Source: Ktedonobacter racemifer DSM 44963 (GTDB lineage Bacteria > Chloroflexota > Ktedonobacteria > Ktedonobacterales > Ktedonobacteraceae). Taken from it: a stretch of 64,000 bases of DNA. Location: contig NZ_ADVG01000004.1 in NCBI RefSeq assembly GCF_000178855.1, positions 2,418,001 to 2,482,000 of the forward strand. The letters run 5' to 3'. Shown here piece after piece: positions 1-8,235 of the stretch (the first letter of the stretch is position 1; every line of letters starts with the position of its first letter). The notes beneath the pieces are model-generated. The model worked only from the letters and a program-made list of their open reading frames with translations. It did not search any database and was not told the DNA's origin. Made by a program: the position numbers and the translations under genes.

Positions 1-78
1 CTCCTTCTTTTCGGTGAATAGCAACCAAACATTTTCAACAGGCGCGTTGATAACTACGGAGTTATTACTCTCAATCAT
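1..78 (-). CDS. SRPBCC/START-like protein, N-terminal part only
   Basis: The reverse strand opens with an ATG at 76-78 behind an AAGGAT ribosome site and reads MIESNNSVVINAPVENVWLL before leaving the window. The pattern of a beta strand followed by INAP.E.VW.L is typical of the start of SRPBCC (polyketide cyclase/dehydrase, AHSA1) ligand-binding proteins. Only 26 codons are visible. It begins 12 bases after the stop of the upstream acetyltransferase, so the two probably share a transcript. The ligand cannot be told. Confidence 0.55.
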   Translation of the reverse strand, partial: MIESNNSVVINAPVENVWLLFTEKKE

Positions 79-90
79 ACCAAGTATCCT

Positions 91-663
91 TTATCTACTA
101 GCATCCTCTACTGGGTGGGCGCGCAGCCATTCGTTTCTGAGAATGGCGTAGAGATACTCATCGCACCAGTGGCCCTTGAACCAGGCATTTTGAATAAAGT
201 GTCCTTCGCGGCGCATGCCAAGACGGTCCATCAGGGCATAGGAGGAGTGATTCTCGCAGTCGGCAATGGCGATAACGCGATGAAGGTGAAAGGCCTGGAA
301 GGCGTAGTTGAGCCAGCAGGTGACTGCCTCAGTGGCATAGCCTTTCCCGTGATAGGCTCGCGCCAGGGTATACCCAATCTCGGCCTGTCGCTTATCGTGG
401 GTGTTTACCTTGAAGAAACAATCACCTATTAGCGTTTCCGTCTCCTTGAGTTCAATGGCGATCTGGAACCCCTCGCCAGGTGTGCCAGATCGCGCCACTC
501 TCTGTTCTATGATAAAGGCCCAGGCCTCAGCCTCGCTTATTCCCTCCCACCCCTGATATCTGGCGATCTCGGGATCATTGCGATAGGCCATGAAAAGTGA
601 CAGGTCGGACTCTGTAAAACGTCGTAGGCGCAGACGTTCTGTCTCCAGCATAGTGAAAGGCAT
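91..663 (-). CDS. GNAT family N-acetyltransferase (RimJ/RimL type)
   Basis: This 190-residue protein begins with the ETERLRLRRFTESDL strand-helix that opens RimJ/RimL-like acetyltransferases. It continues with IGYTLARAYHGKGYATEAV (about residues 94-113), the acetyl-CoA pyrophosphate-binding loop, and the C-terminal ALMDRLGMRREG motif. Members transfer acetyl from acetyl-CoA to an amine, a ribosomal-protein N-terminus in the named relatives; the substrate here is unknown. The start at 663 has AAGGAG nine bases upstream. It is the first gene of a probable two-gene operon with the SRPBCC gene. Confidence 0.85.
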   Translation of the reverse strand: MPFTMLETERLRLRRFTESDLSLFMAYRNDPEIARYQGWEGISEAEAWAFIIEQRVARSGTPGEGFQIAIELKETETLIGDCFFKVNTHDKRQAEIGYTLARAYHGKGYATEAVTCWLNYAFQAFHLHRVIAIADCENHSSYALMDRLGMRREGHFIQNAWFKGHWCDEYLYAILRNEWLRAHPVEDASR

Positions 664-750
664 GTATTCTCTCTCCTTGGGATGGAAATAACATAGAAAA
701 TAGCGTACACTCCAACTGTATTAAAAACTATCTATATGGAGTATGTCTAG

Positions 751-1488
751 ATGTTTGAAAGACGTATTGAAGAGGCTGGACTCAATAGCTGGCCCGCCCT
801 TCAGCAACTATTTTTTGATGGCTGGATCGTACGCTTTGCCCAGGGCTATACCAAACGCGCAAATTCGGTGACGCCTCTCTATCCCTCGCTACTCACGGCT
901 CAGGAAAAAATTGCTTATTGCGAACGCTTGTATGTGGAGCAACAGCTTCCGACCATCTTTCGCCTTACTTCATTCTCAACGGAAAGTCAGCAACTAGATC
1001 AAATGTTAGCTGAGCGAGGGTACCAGTATCTTGATCGCACATTTGTCTGGTCTACCCAGTTGTCTCCTGATAGAGACACCAATAAACCGGTACTACACGC
1101 GCTTTCCCTCGAAACGTGGCTGCCGATCTATCTTCAATGGAGTGAGCGTTATATCGAGTTACACCATCTGCACCGCGAATTGCTGGAGCGTATCCCGTCT
1201 TCGCATCTCTACGCGGTACTCTACCAGCATGGCGTCCCCGTAGCTTGTGGCCTCGGTGTGCTGGAGCACGAGGCCCTGGGACTCTTTGACATCGTGACCG
1301 ATCCGGGACAGCGCAGGCAGGGCTATGGGACGCAACTCATCAAAGGGATGCTCGCCTGGGGCAGAGAACAGGGGGCCAGGTCTGCCTATCTACAGGTGGT
1401 AGGTGACAATCTGGCGGCTCAGCAGATGTACGCCAAACTGGGTTTCCAGGAAGCCTACCAGTACTGGTACCGGGCGCAAGGGCGATGA
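751..1488 (+). CDS. GNAT family N-acetyltransferase
   Basis: This 245-residue protein has a weakly conserved N-terminal half and a clear C-terminal GNAT domain. The acetyl-CoA loop is DPGQRRQGYGTQLIKGML (about residues 185-202) and the closing motif is AAQQMYAKLGFQEAYQYWYR, the form seen in many bacterial N-acetyltransferases. The acceptor is unknown. It diverges from the acetyltransferase at 91-663 and converges on the membrane protein at 1577, with a perfect hairpin between them. Confidence 0.85.
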   Translation: MFERRIEEAGLNSWPALQQLFFDGWIVRFAQGYTKRANSVTPLYPSLLTAQEKIAYCERLYVEQQLPTIFRLTSFSTESQQLDQMLAERGYQYLDRTFVWSTQLSPDRDTNKPVLHALSLETWLPIYLQWSERYIELHHLHRELLERIPSSHLYAVLYQHGVPVACGLGVLEHEALGLFDIVTDPGQRRQGYGTQLIKGMLAWGREQGARSAYLQVVGDNLAAQQMYAKLGFQEAYQYWYRAQGR

Positions 1489-1512
1489 GAGGAGGTAGTC
1501 GGGTCTCTGCAA

Positions 1513-1556
1513 AAGACGCGAGGGGCGGGTTATGGACGACCCGCCCCTCGCGTCTT
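1513..1556. terminator. Perfect 18-bp hairpin between convergent genes
   Basis: Arms 1513-1530 and 1539-1556 are perfect complements (AAGACGCGAGGGGCGGGT) with an 8-base loop. The hairpin lies between two converging stop codons. There is no long T tract, so it may act as a bidirectional stem terminator or as an RNA stabiliser. Confidence 0.6.
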
Positions 1557-1576
1557 GCTGCAATGCTTGACCTTGT

Positions 1577-2218
1577 CTAGTGAACTGTTTCATAACTCTG
1601 GCCTGTATTATGGAAGCGCACCTGCACAGTGCTGACATCTACAATGAGGTCTGGATGGTGGGGATCGCCGGAAAAGTCCAGACTGACCGGGGCGAGATCG
1701 ATGCCCGGCCCCGCCAGGCGTGGTCCCGTGAGCAGGCGTGTGTGCGCAGGATCACCGCCGGGAAGTTCGATAATATAGATTTGTCCTTTAAGGTTGATTG
1801 CGGTAAAGTGCGTTGGTGTGCTAGAGAGTTCATGACCAACAAAGTGATCGACCTGCGTGGTACGCGGGCGCCCATAGCGGATATCATCGAGCGTGGTGCT
1901 TCCCCAGCTATAGCCGAGTTGCCCCAGGTAAGCGAGCGCAAGCGCGCAGATCATTCCCAGGCCGATATAGAGCAGCCAGGAGCCTGAATCCACACGCCTT
2001 TTCGCCTGGGCGACTGGCACTGACTGTGCTTTTGCATTTGCCATCTTCGATGTTTGCTTCGTGCGAACTTGAGAGGAGGCACGCGGCGTCTGGACGGCCC
2101 GAGGCTGACTGCTCTCCTGAAGGGGACGGCGACGAATGACGAGACTACGAGGAACGATTTGTGTGAATTCTGGCACTTCTGGCGCATCCAGGGCTTCCTC
2201 AACAAGGGTCGCGGACAT
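1577..2218 (-). CDS. Single-pass membrane protein of unknown function
   Basis: The ATG at 2216-2218 was chosen because AAGGAGG lies just upstream; an in-frame extension to 2344 has no such signal. The 213-residue product has a basic, Ser/Gln-rich cytoplasmic region of about 90 residues, one membrane segment (WLLYIGLGMICALALAYLGQ) and an outside domain of about 100 residues. The outer domain has repeated beta-strand character (HFTAINLKGQIYIIELPGGD, PDLIVDVSTVQVRF). I do not recognise the family; the layout suggests an anchored extracytoplasmic domain. Confidence 0.7.
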   Translation of the reverse strand: MSATLVEEALDAPEVPEFTQIVPRSLVIRRRPLQESSQPRAVQTPRASSQVRTKQTSKMANAKAQSVPVAQAKRRVDSGSWLLYIGLGMICALALAYLGQLGYSWGSTTLDDIRYGRPRTTQVDHFVGHELSSTPTHFTAINLKGQIYIIELPGGDPAHTRLLTGPRLAGPGIDLAPVSLDFSGDPHHPDLIVDVSTVQVRFHNTGQSYETVH

Positions 2219-2547
2219 AATCAACCTCCTTGCTTTCAATGGACATAGTAAAAGTTTCGCGAAATAGAGCGGGAAGCGCGCCAGCGTGTGATCACAAGCG
2301 AAGTATACCTGCTGAGGAAGGATGGAGACAACCCATTTATCCACGAACTTTTCCTCAGAGGGTGTGCAGCGATTGTGGATAAGTCAGGGGCCTTGATTTT
2401 TAGAGATAAAGTCGATTATGCTTGTTCATAGCGGTCATAAAGCATATAAACTATAAAGGTTATAGGTGCTACTCCTGTGGACCGCAGCTCCATTTTTTGT
2501 GTCCTGCGCTTACCTGGGGGTAATATGCAGGATACGCAGGTGCATGG

Positions 2548-3501
2548 ATGTACCCATCTATGTGTGTAGAGAAAGCGAGCAAGGAAATGCGAAAACCCGT
2601 ACCCCTCTTCTGGCGTGTTTCTCCCCTATTTGTCACGGCCATCGTGGTCGTGCTATTTGGTGTCGTTTTGACGGCGCACGCCGCACGAACCTGGCCGACC
2701 TATCAGTCTGGCTCAAGTGGAGAGAACGTTCGCTCTATTCAGTATATGCTTGTGCAGCGCGGCTATAGCCTCACGGTCGATGGGCAATTTGGCTCGGGGA
2801 CGGCCTCAGTAGTGAAGAGCTTTCAGAGCACCAATGGCTTATCGGTAGATGGTATTGTGGGTCCGCAAACCTGGGAAAAGCTTATTGTCACCACTCAGAA
2901 TGGCAGCAATGGAAGCGCTGTCACGACTTTGCAACGGCAGTTGAACGCGCATGGTGCCAGCCTCACGACCGATGGCGCCTTTGCCCCGGCGACTGAATCG
3001 GCGGTCAAGAGCTTCCAGAGCAGCAAAGGTTTGAGCGCGGATGGTATCGCGGGCCTTGACACCTGGAGCCAGCTGGTTGGTGGCAGTGGAAGTGGTGGCA
3101 GCAATGGCGATAAACTCTCGCAGAGCCAGGCCGCGAGCCTGCTCAGCAGCGCTGGCATTAGCGTTACATCTTCGGGTGGCTGCACGGATCGCAATAATGC
3201 AAGCTGCACCTCGCTTGACCAGATCCGCCGTGGAACGATTGATGGTGTCATCGCCTTTAAGAATCAGAGCGGTTGCGCGATCACCATTACTGGCGGCACC
3301 GAGACGGGGCATGCGGGTGGCACCTACTCCCATTGGAATGGCTATAAGGTGGACGTTGCGCATACTACCTGTGTGACAAACTATATCCACAGTCACTTCA
3401 CCTATAAAGGACTGCGCAGCGATGGCGCACCCATGTATGATGATGTCTCCGGTAATCGCTACGCCGATGAAGGAAGCCACTGGGACATCACCTATTACTA
3501 A
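2548..3501 (+). CDS. Secreted protein with two peptidoglycan-binding repeats and a putative peptidase-like C-terminus
   Basis: An N-terminal signal segment (PLFVTAIVVVLFGVVLTAHA) is followed by two PG_binding_1 repeats. Each reads as a strand plus SVVKSFQSTNGLSVDGIVG or AVKSFQSSKGLSADGIAG ending in W..L. A Gly/Ser linker leads to a C-terminal domain of about 125 residues with paired cysteines and histidines (TGHAGGTYSHWNGYKVDV; DEGSHWDITYY), resembling zinc D,D-carboxypeptidase-like folds. It probably acts on or binds the cell wall. The ATG at 2587 (MRKPVPLF) would give a more ordinary signal peptide than 2548. No gene is tightly linked. Confidence 0.75.
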   Translation: MYPSMCVEKASKEMRKPVPLFWRVSPLFVTAIVVVLFGVVLTAHAARTWPTYQSGSSGENVRSIQYMLVQRGYSLTVDGQFGSGTASVVKSFQSTNGLSVDGIVGPQTWEKLIVTTQNGSNGSAVTTLQRQLNAHGASLTTDGAFAPATESAVKSFQSSKGLSADGIAGLDTWSQLVGGSGSGGSNGDKLSQSQAASLLSSAGISVTSSGGCTDRNNASCTSLDQIRRGTIDGVIAFKNQSGCAITITGGTETGHAGGTYSHWNGYKVDVAHTTCVTNYIHSHFTYKGLRSDGAPMYDDVSGNRYADEGSHWDITYY

Positions 3502-3706
3502 ACCAGTCTAGGGTGGGCGCTGTTTATCAGTCTTTCTTATAGTTTTTGTAGCAAGGTTTTTGGTAACCATTCAGAAGGGGGCATAAAAGATTCATTTTAT
3601 GCAATTACCTCTGTATTCGCAGTTGTTCCGAGCTCAAGGACGAAAGTGCATGCGTGCTCTGCATCTTCTACGTGAGCCTTCTGAATAGTTACGCTTTTGT
3701 GCATCC

Positions 3707-4426
3707 TCAAAGGAATAAGAATTCTGCGATCTGCTCTTTGTATTCCTCTGGACGATTTCGATGGATGGCGTGTCCACCCCCTTCGATGCTTACGAAACGA
3801 GCGTCGGGCATCAGGTGGGCAACCTCGGCCAGCTTCTCCTGGGGAACATGGCTGGTTGCTCCGCCACCAATGATCAGAGTAGGCACAGTGACCTTGTGAA
3901 TATCATTCCACCAGGAGGAAGGTGGATTCCTCACCTGGCTAATGATAGGCCTGACCAATGCCCAGTTTTGCTGGTAAACCGGTGGAGCATCCTCGGGCGC
4001 TTCGTCAGGCAGTTCAGGGCTGGCAGGTACTCCAGGCTCTTTAAATGGAGGAGGCGTATCCTCGATGGCCAGGCGCTCAAGGCGCTCAGGCCACTGCTCA
4101 CCGAAGAGGAAGGCGACCGTTCCCCCCATCGAATGCCCGATAAGAGTGAAACGCCCCAGGGAGAGCGCATCGGCAAAGGCCTTGAGATCGTCGCGCATCA
4201 ATTCAAAGGAGTAGACCCCAGGCCGGGCGCTCTCGCCATGTCCACGCTGATCAAGCGCGAAGACATGATAGCGTTCGGCCAGGAAGGGTGCGATCTCGTC
4301 CCAATCCCGTGCATCGGCCATGAGACCATGCAGGAGGACAAGCGGCGGTACACCTGGGTCTCCCGCCTCGCGATAATGAAGCGTCACACCTGGAAGCGCA
4401 ATGGTACGATCAATAAGCACTGACAT
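3707..4426 (-). CDS. Alpha/beta-fold hydrolase
   Basis: This is a 239-residue alpha/beta hydrolase. The oxyanion region is LVLLHGLMADARDWDEIAPF, followed by FALDQRGHGES. The nucleophile elbow GHSMGG holds the catalytic serine (about residue 97), and the C-terminal histidine is in IEGGGHAIHRNRPEEYKEQI. This places it with small esterases, haloperoxidase-like and MhpC/MenH-like enzymes; the substrate cannot be assigned. It diverges from the HTH/Clp-N gene across an AT-rich spacer. Confidence 0.85.
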   Translation of the reverse strand: MSVLIDRTIALPGVTLHYREAGDPGVPPLVLLHGLMADARDWDEIAPFLAERYHVFALDQRGHGESARPGVYSFELMRDDLKAFADALSLGRFTLIGHSMGGTVAFLFGEQWPERLERLAIEDTPPPFKEPGVPASPELPDEAPEDAPPVYQQNWALVRPIISQVRNPPSSWWNDIHKVTVPTLIIGGGATSHVPQEKLAEVAHLMPDARFVSIEGGGHAIHRNRPEEYKEQIAEFLFL

Positions 4427-4776
4427 ATTTTCTGGAAAGGCCTTTCTACATAAATCAAGTTATTCGCTTAAATGCTTCAGTTTGTAGCATACCACTTTAC
4501 AGGCCCTTTTACAAATATCTTTAAGAATAATGTCCTTGTTGTCCTTATGCAGGCTACTTTGAATGGATACTTCCATACAGCAAATATGAGGCCATCTCTG
4601 CATAAACTAGCCTATACAACATCGTGGAAATAAAGAATTATGCATAGTAAAATTTTCAGAAAAATGTTAAAGATGCTAAAAGCATTTTAATAATGCTAAA
4701 TGATTGTATATTTATCCATATTAGTGTAAAATTTTATTAATGCTGTTAGATTAATCCCAATATTTTGGAGGATTTC
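4427..4776. other. AT-rich divergent intergenic region
   Basis: This 350-bp spacer between divergent genes is much more AT-rich than its surroundings. It contains short repeated words near 4672-4745 (gATGCTAAAa, aATGCTAAAt, aATGCTgtta) just upstream of the HTH/Clp-N gene, which could be regulator sites. A GGAGG ribosome site sits at 4767-4771. No gene is seen. Confidence 0.5.
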
Positions 4777-5460
4777 ATGGAGCAACTAATGACGACAGAA
4801 GAAGTTGCAGAGTTATTGCGAATCGAACCTGTGACAGTCAGACGACTGGTTACGCGGGGAGAACTGACAGCCTATCGCATCGCTGGAGAGTATCGCTTTA
4901 AGGAAGAAGATGTAGAGCGCTTTGTAGAGAGTCAGCGCATCATAGTAAGCATGGCACCAGGACCAAATCATCCGATGGCTAAATTTACTGAGCGCGCTCG
5001 GAAAGTTTTATCGCTGGCCAATGAAGAAGCCCATCGCTATCGCCATGCTGGGATGGGACCAGAACATATATTGTTGGGACTCATGAGTGAAGGTGGGGGC
5101 ATTGGGGCCAGAGTCCTCACGCAACTTCAAGTTCAGCCAGACGAGGTACGGGCAGAGATTGAAGTATTGCGACCAAAGGGGAAGGCAGCCGTAGCTGAGG
5201 GGGAACTTGGTTTGACACAGCAAGGCAAAGCCAGTCTCGAATTGGCAGTCCAGGAGGCGCGTTCACTTGGGCATCACTATGTAGGTACCGAGCACTTGTT
5301 GCTGGGTATACTGCGCGAGGAGACAGAGGATCTCGCCAGTCAGGTCTTGCTTACTGCATCGGGTGTCACTCTTGACAAGGCACGTGAACAGGTGAAACAA
5401 CTCCTTGCAAGCGAGCAATCAACAAGTGCGTCATCAATAAAACCTGAGAAGAAAGCGTGA
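4777..5460 (+). CDS. Excisionase-type HTH fused to a Clp N-terminal domain
   Basis: The start ATG at 4777 is preceded by GGAGG. Residues 1-55 form an excisionase/MerR-like DNA-binding helix-turn-helix (TTEEVAELLRIEPVTVRRLV, then TAYRIAGEYRFKEEDVERFV). Residues 65-215 form a double Clp repeat domain like the N-terminus of ClpA/ClpC (FTERARKVLSLANEEAHRYR, GPEHILLGLMSEG, HHYVGTEHLLLGILREE). There is no AAA+ ATPase domain. In ClpC this domain binds adaptors and substrates, so the fusion may couple protein-quality signals or a Clp partner to transcription. That is inference. Confidence 0.85.
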   Translation: MEQLMTTEEVAELLRIEPVTVRRLVTRGELTAYRIAGEYRFKEEDVERFVESQRIIVSMAPGPNHPMAKFTERARKVLSLANEEAHRYRHAGMGPEHILLGLMSEGGGIGARVLTQLQVQPDEVRAEIEVLRPKGKAAVAEGELGLTQQGKASLELAVQEARSLGHHYVGTEHLLLGILREETEDLASQVLLTASGVTLDKAREQVKQLLASEQSTSASSIKPEKKA

Positions 5461-5474
5461 TGTAGTCAGGAACC

Positions 5475-5557
5475 AAGCCCGACGCTACTGCACATAGCTG
5501 CAAGCCATTGTTGGCTGCTCATTATATGTAGATGCGTACTTTAGTGGCGTCGGGCTT
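5475..5557. terminator. Long-loop hairpin after the HTH/Clp-N gene
   Basis: Arms 5475-5489 (AAGCCCGACGCTACT) and 5543-5557 are complementary with one mismatch, separated by a loop of about 53 bases. That loop holds its own small stem (GCAAGCCATTGTTGGCTGC). It lies between the convergent HTH/Clp-N and sigma factor genes and probably ends transcription. Confidence 0.4.
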
Positions 5558-5582
5558 ATAGTTGCAAGCCAACGATGGTTTG

Positions 5583-6464
5583 CTAGTCCCCCAGGGCCGC
5601 CAGGTCGAGTTGGCGCAGGCGTTCGGGGTCGGAGATGGCCTCGATTTCGGTGATCTTTCCGTTCGCGAGGGTGAGGCCGATTACGAGTTGCAGGTGACCA
5701 CGTGGGGCCACGACGACGCCCACGGCTCCGTTCACGAGTGCTGGTTGCGCCTCTCTGGCCCGGCCGGAGAATTGTTTGGCTACGGCTACCGCGCCACGAA
5801 TCTCCTTTGGCGCGCCCAAAGGCACTTGCGCCTGCTCGAAGCGGAACACAACGTCTGGATCAAGCATTGTGAGGAGAGCATCAAAGTTTCCGGAGCGCGA
5901 GGCTGCGAGGAAGGCGCCGACAACTTCTCGCTGGCGTTTAAGATCGGCATCTGAAGTTGACGCGCCTCCGCGCACCCGGCGCCGTGCGCGACTAGCGAGT
6001 TGCCTTGCGGTAGTAGGAGAGCGGCCCACGATGGGTGCAATCTCGTCGAAAGACACGGCAAATAGATCGTGCAGGACGAACGCAAGGCGCTCGGCGGGAC
6101 TCAAGGTGTCGAGGACCACGAGCAGCGCGAGACCAACCGAGTCGGCCAGGAGCACTTCTTGTTCGGGATCGATGCCATCCTCGCGGTTCATATCGGGTGT
6201 GTAATCGTCCAGGGGATCCTCGCGCCGCGATTTGCGCGAGCGCAACATATCGAGACAGACCCGTGCAATAACTGTCGTCAGCCAACCACCCAGGTTCTCG
6301 ACCTCACTTGTGTCGGAGCGGCTGAGGCGGAGCCAGGACTCCTGCACGGCGTCGTCCGCCTCGCTCAAAGACCCAAGCATCCGATAGGCTACTGCCCGCA
6401 GGTGGCTCCGAGAGGCCTCAAACTGTTCCGCCAGCCATTGATGTTCATTATCGTTATGTGTCAA
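5583..6464 (-). CDS. ECF RNA polymerase sigma factor with SnoaL-like tail (SigJ/ECF41-like)
   Basis: The TTG at 6462-6464 is favoured as start because AAGGAG lies seven bases upstream; a longer in-frame read to 6617 would be coded through an inverted repeat. Region 2 is visible as FEASRSHLRAVAYRMLGSLS and ADDAVQESWLRLSR. Region 4 is visible as LSPAERLAFVLHDLFAVSFD with EIAPIVGRSPTTARQLASRA. About 110 residues follow that match the SnoaL-like domain found in SigJ/ECF41 factors (FLAASRSGNFDALLTMLDPD). In such factors the tail is an intramolecular regulator. No anti-sigma gene is adjacent. Confidence 0.85.
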   Translation of the reverse strand: MTHNDNEHQWLAEQFEASRSHLRAVAYRMLGSLSEADDAVQESWLRLSRSDTSEVENLGGWLTTVIARVCLDMLRSRKSRREDPLDDYTPDMNREDGIDPEQEVLLADSVGLALLVVLDTLSPAERLAFVLHDLFAVSFDEIAPIVGRSPTTARQLASRARRRVRGGASTSDADLKRQREVVGAFLAASRSGNFDALLTMLDPDVVFRFEQAQVPLGAPKEIRGAVAVAKQFSGRAREAQPALVNGAVGVVVAPRGHLQLVIGLTLANGKITEIEAISDPERLRQLDLAALGD

Positions 6465-6560
6465 AGTGCGCTCCTTGGCTTTATTGTGATCTTCTTCTCT
6501 TGTATAATTAACACCATGTGCATCCTTTGTGTGTGACTTCTCGCGCCTGCGGCGCTCGCT

Positions 6561-6621
6561 CTGGTTGGGTATGGTGAGCCCTGGCAGCCGCAAGCTGCCA
6601 GGGCTCACCATACCCAACCAG
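6561..6621. repeat. Perfect 28-bp inverted repeat
   Basis: Arms 6561-6588 and 6594-6621 are exact complements around a 5-base loop (CGCAA). The repeat lies upstream of the sigma factor gene. It resembles other long perfect hairpins in this window and could be a terminator for leftward transcription or a small mobile palindrome. Confidence 0.75.
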
Positions 6622-6779
6622 AAATAATTTTGTTTGTTGGTGACAATCCTTTATTGTATTCCGTCAAAGTAGTGACGAGCGAAACCCAGACAATGTGACA
6701 GGATTCATCTCTCACTGCCGACGCTGCTCAATGTGATTGTGCACCACTGTAATGTTTCCCTTATGAGGGAAGGAGCGTT

Positions 6780-7196
6780 ATGTCAAAGACTAATTACACA
6801 CTCTCTCCACTTGGCTTTCTCCATTCGCCACTTACGAGTCGTGAAGGGGCCCCGAAGCAAGGATACGAAGGTGCACCCAACGCCTGGCTTGAGGTGAACG
6901 AAGCGTTTGCAAAAGGGCTTGAAGGAATCGCCGTGGGTGATGAAGTTATCTTGATTACCTGGTTTCACCAGTCTCGCCGCGATGTTTTACAGGTGCATCC
7001 CCGTGGGGATACGCATAATCCCCTGGCTGGCGTCTTTGCGACGCGCTCACCCGATAGGCCAAACCCGCTTGGCCTGCACCGGGTGAGGGTCCTGGCAATC
7101 GATGGCAGGAGATTACACGTGGGCCCACTAGAAGCGATTGATGGAACGCCCGTCGTAGATATCAAGCCAGTGCTCGCTCAGTCGAGGGATGCATAA
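6780..7196 (+). CDS. trmO: TrmO-like tRNA (t6A37) methyltransferase
   Basis: The 138-residue protein carries the UPF0066/TsaA signature. LSPLGFLHSPL opens the fold, VHPRGDTHNPLAGVFATRSP and RPNPLGLHRVRVLAIDGRRL form the S-adenosylmethionine-binding barrel, and DGTPVVDIKPVL closes it. TrmO uses SAM to N-methylate t6A at position 37 of some tRNAs. Its length fits the single-domain members. AAGGAG lies just upstream of the ATG. It stands alone between the sigma factor and the dioxygenase. Confidence 0.85.
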   Translation: MSKTNYTLSPLGFLHSPLTSREGAPKQGYEGAPNAWLEVNEAFAKGLEGIAVGDEVILITWFHQSRRDVLQVHPRGDTHNPLAGVFATRSPDRPNPLGLHRVRVLAIDGRRLHVGPLEAIDGTPVVDIKPVLAQSRDA

Positions 7197-7350
7197 AGCC
7201 CCTATATAAGGGAGCGGATTCACGCAGGTGCATGTAGAGTGAGCAATTGTAGACACCTTTTGGTCACTCTCGGATATAGCCATTTCGCATCTTCAAGGGT
7301 ATGCTATGTATAAGTGTAGTGGGCATGAAGATGAAAGGAAGCTTATCTCT

Positions 7351-8190
7351 ATGTTTAACGAGAGTATGCGTGCGTTCTTCAACGAAAATGGCTATGTAGT
7401 GGCGAGAGCGTTGTTTGATCCGCAAGAGGTGGATACACTGCGTGAGCACTACATGGAGCTGCGCGCTCAGGGAGCGCATCCCGGTGATATGGTCGGTGTC
7501 GATACGACGAGCAGCGATCCCTTGAAACGTTTCCCGCGCATGATTCATATGCATCACTGGGACGAGGCCAGCCTGAGCTGGCTCCTGGAGCCACGTCTAA
7601 ACGCGGTGTTGACGGGTTTGCTGGGACGTGAGCCATATGCCGTCCAGACTATGCTCTACTTTAAACCCGCTGGAGCACGTGGGCAGGCGTTGCACCAGGA
7701 TCAATATTTCCTGCGTGCCAGGCCTGGCACCTGCATGGCGGCCTGGCTGGCGCTGGACGACTGCGATGAGACCAATGGCTGTATGCAAGTCATTCCCGGC
7801 AGTCATACCTGGCCCCTGCTGTGTACTACGCAGGCGGACACCAAAAATAGCTTTACCGACGTCACGGTGCTGCTACCAGAAGGCCAGGAAGTTCAGCCGA
7901 TCGTCATGCAGGCGGGGGACGTCCTCTTCTTTAACGGAACCCTGGTGCATGGCAGCTATCCTAACACCACCGGCGATCGCTTCCGCCGTTCGCTGATCGG
8001 ACACTATATCTCGGGCGAGGCGGAGCAAGCCTCGCAATTTATGAAACCGATTCTGCGTATGGATGGCAGCGAGGTCGACCTGGAGACGAGTTTGCTAGGC
8101 GGCCCCTGTGGTGTCTGGGTCGAGGAAGACGGCAAACCCGTCATCGAATTGAGTGGCCTGGAGACCAACACGGTTTTCCGCAGCGAGTGA
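7351..8190 (+). CDS. Phytanoyl-CoA dioxygenase family protein
   Basis: The ATG at 7351 (MFNESMRAFF) has AAGGAAG upstream and is preferred over 7306. The 279-residue protein shows the Fe(II)/2-oxoglutarate dioxygenase layout. FFNENGYVVARALFDPQEVD opens it, the metal HxD is in GQALHQDQYFLR (about residues 110-121), and GCMQVIPGSHTWPL follows. The distal metal histidine is in LVHGSYPNTTGDRFRRSL, which also supplies the oxoglutarate arginine. Such enzymes hydroxylate lipids or secondary metabolites; the substrate is unknown. Confidence 0.85.
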   Translation: MFNESMRAFFNENGYVVARALFDPQEVDTLREHYMELRAQGAHPGDMVGVDTTSSDPLKRFPRMIHMHHWDEASLSWLLEPRLNAVLTGLLGREPYAVQTMLYFKPAGARGQALHQDQYFLRARPGTCMAAWLALDDCDETNGCMQVIPGSHTWPLLCTTQADTKNSFTDVTVLLPEGQEVQPIVMQAGDVLFFNGTLVHGSYPNTTGDRFRRSLIGHYISGEAEQASQFMKPILRMDGSEVDLETSLLGGPCGVWVEEDGKPVIELSGLETNTVFRSE

Positions 8191-8196
8191 AAAAAG

Positions 8197-8235
8197 AGAG
8201 GGCTCCGGCTGACATACTACCAGCTGGGACCCTCT
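8197..8235. terminator. Imperfect hairpin after the dioxygenase gene
   Basis: Arms 8197-8211 and 8221-8235 pair with a few mismatches just after the stop codon. The right arm abuts the first shared base of the IS605-type element, so the element may have inserted at this terminator. Confidence 0.45.
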
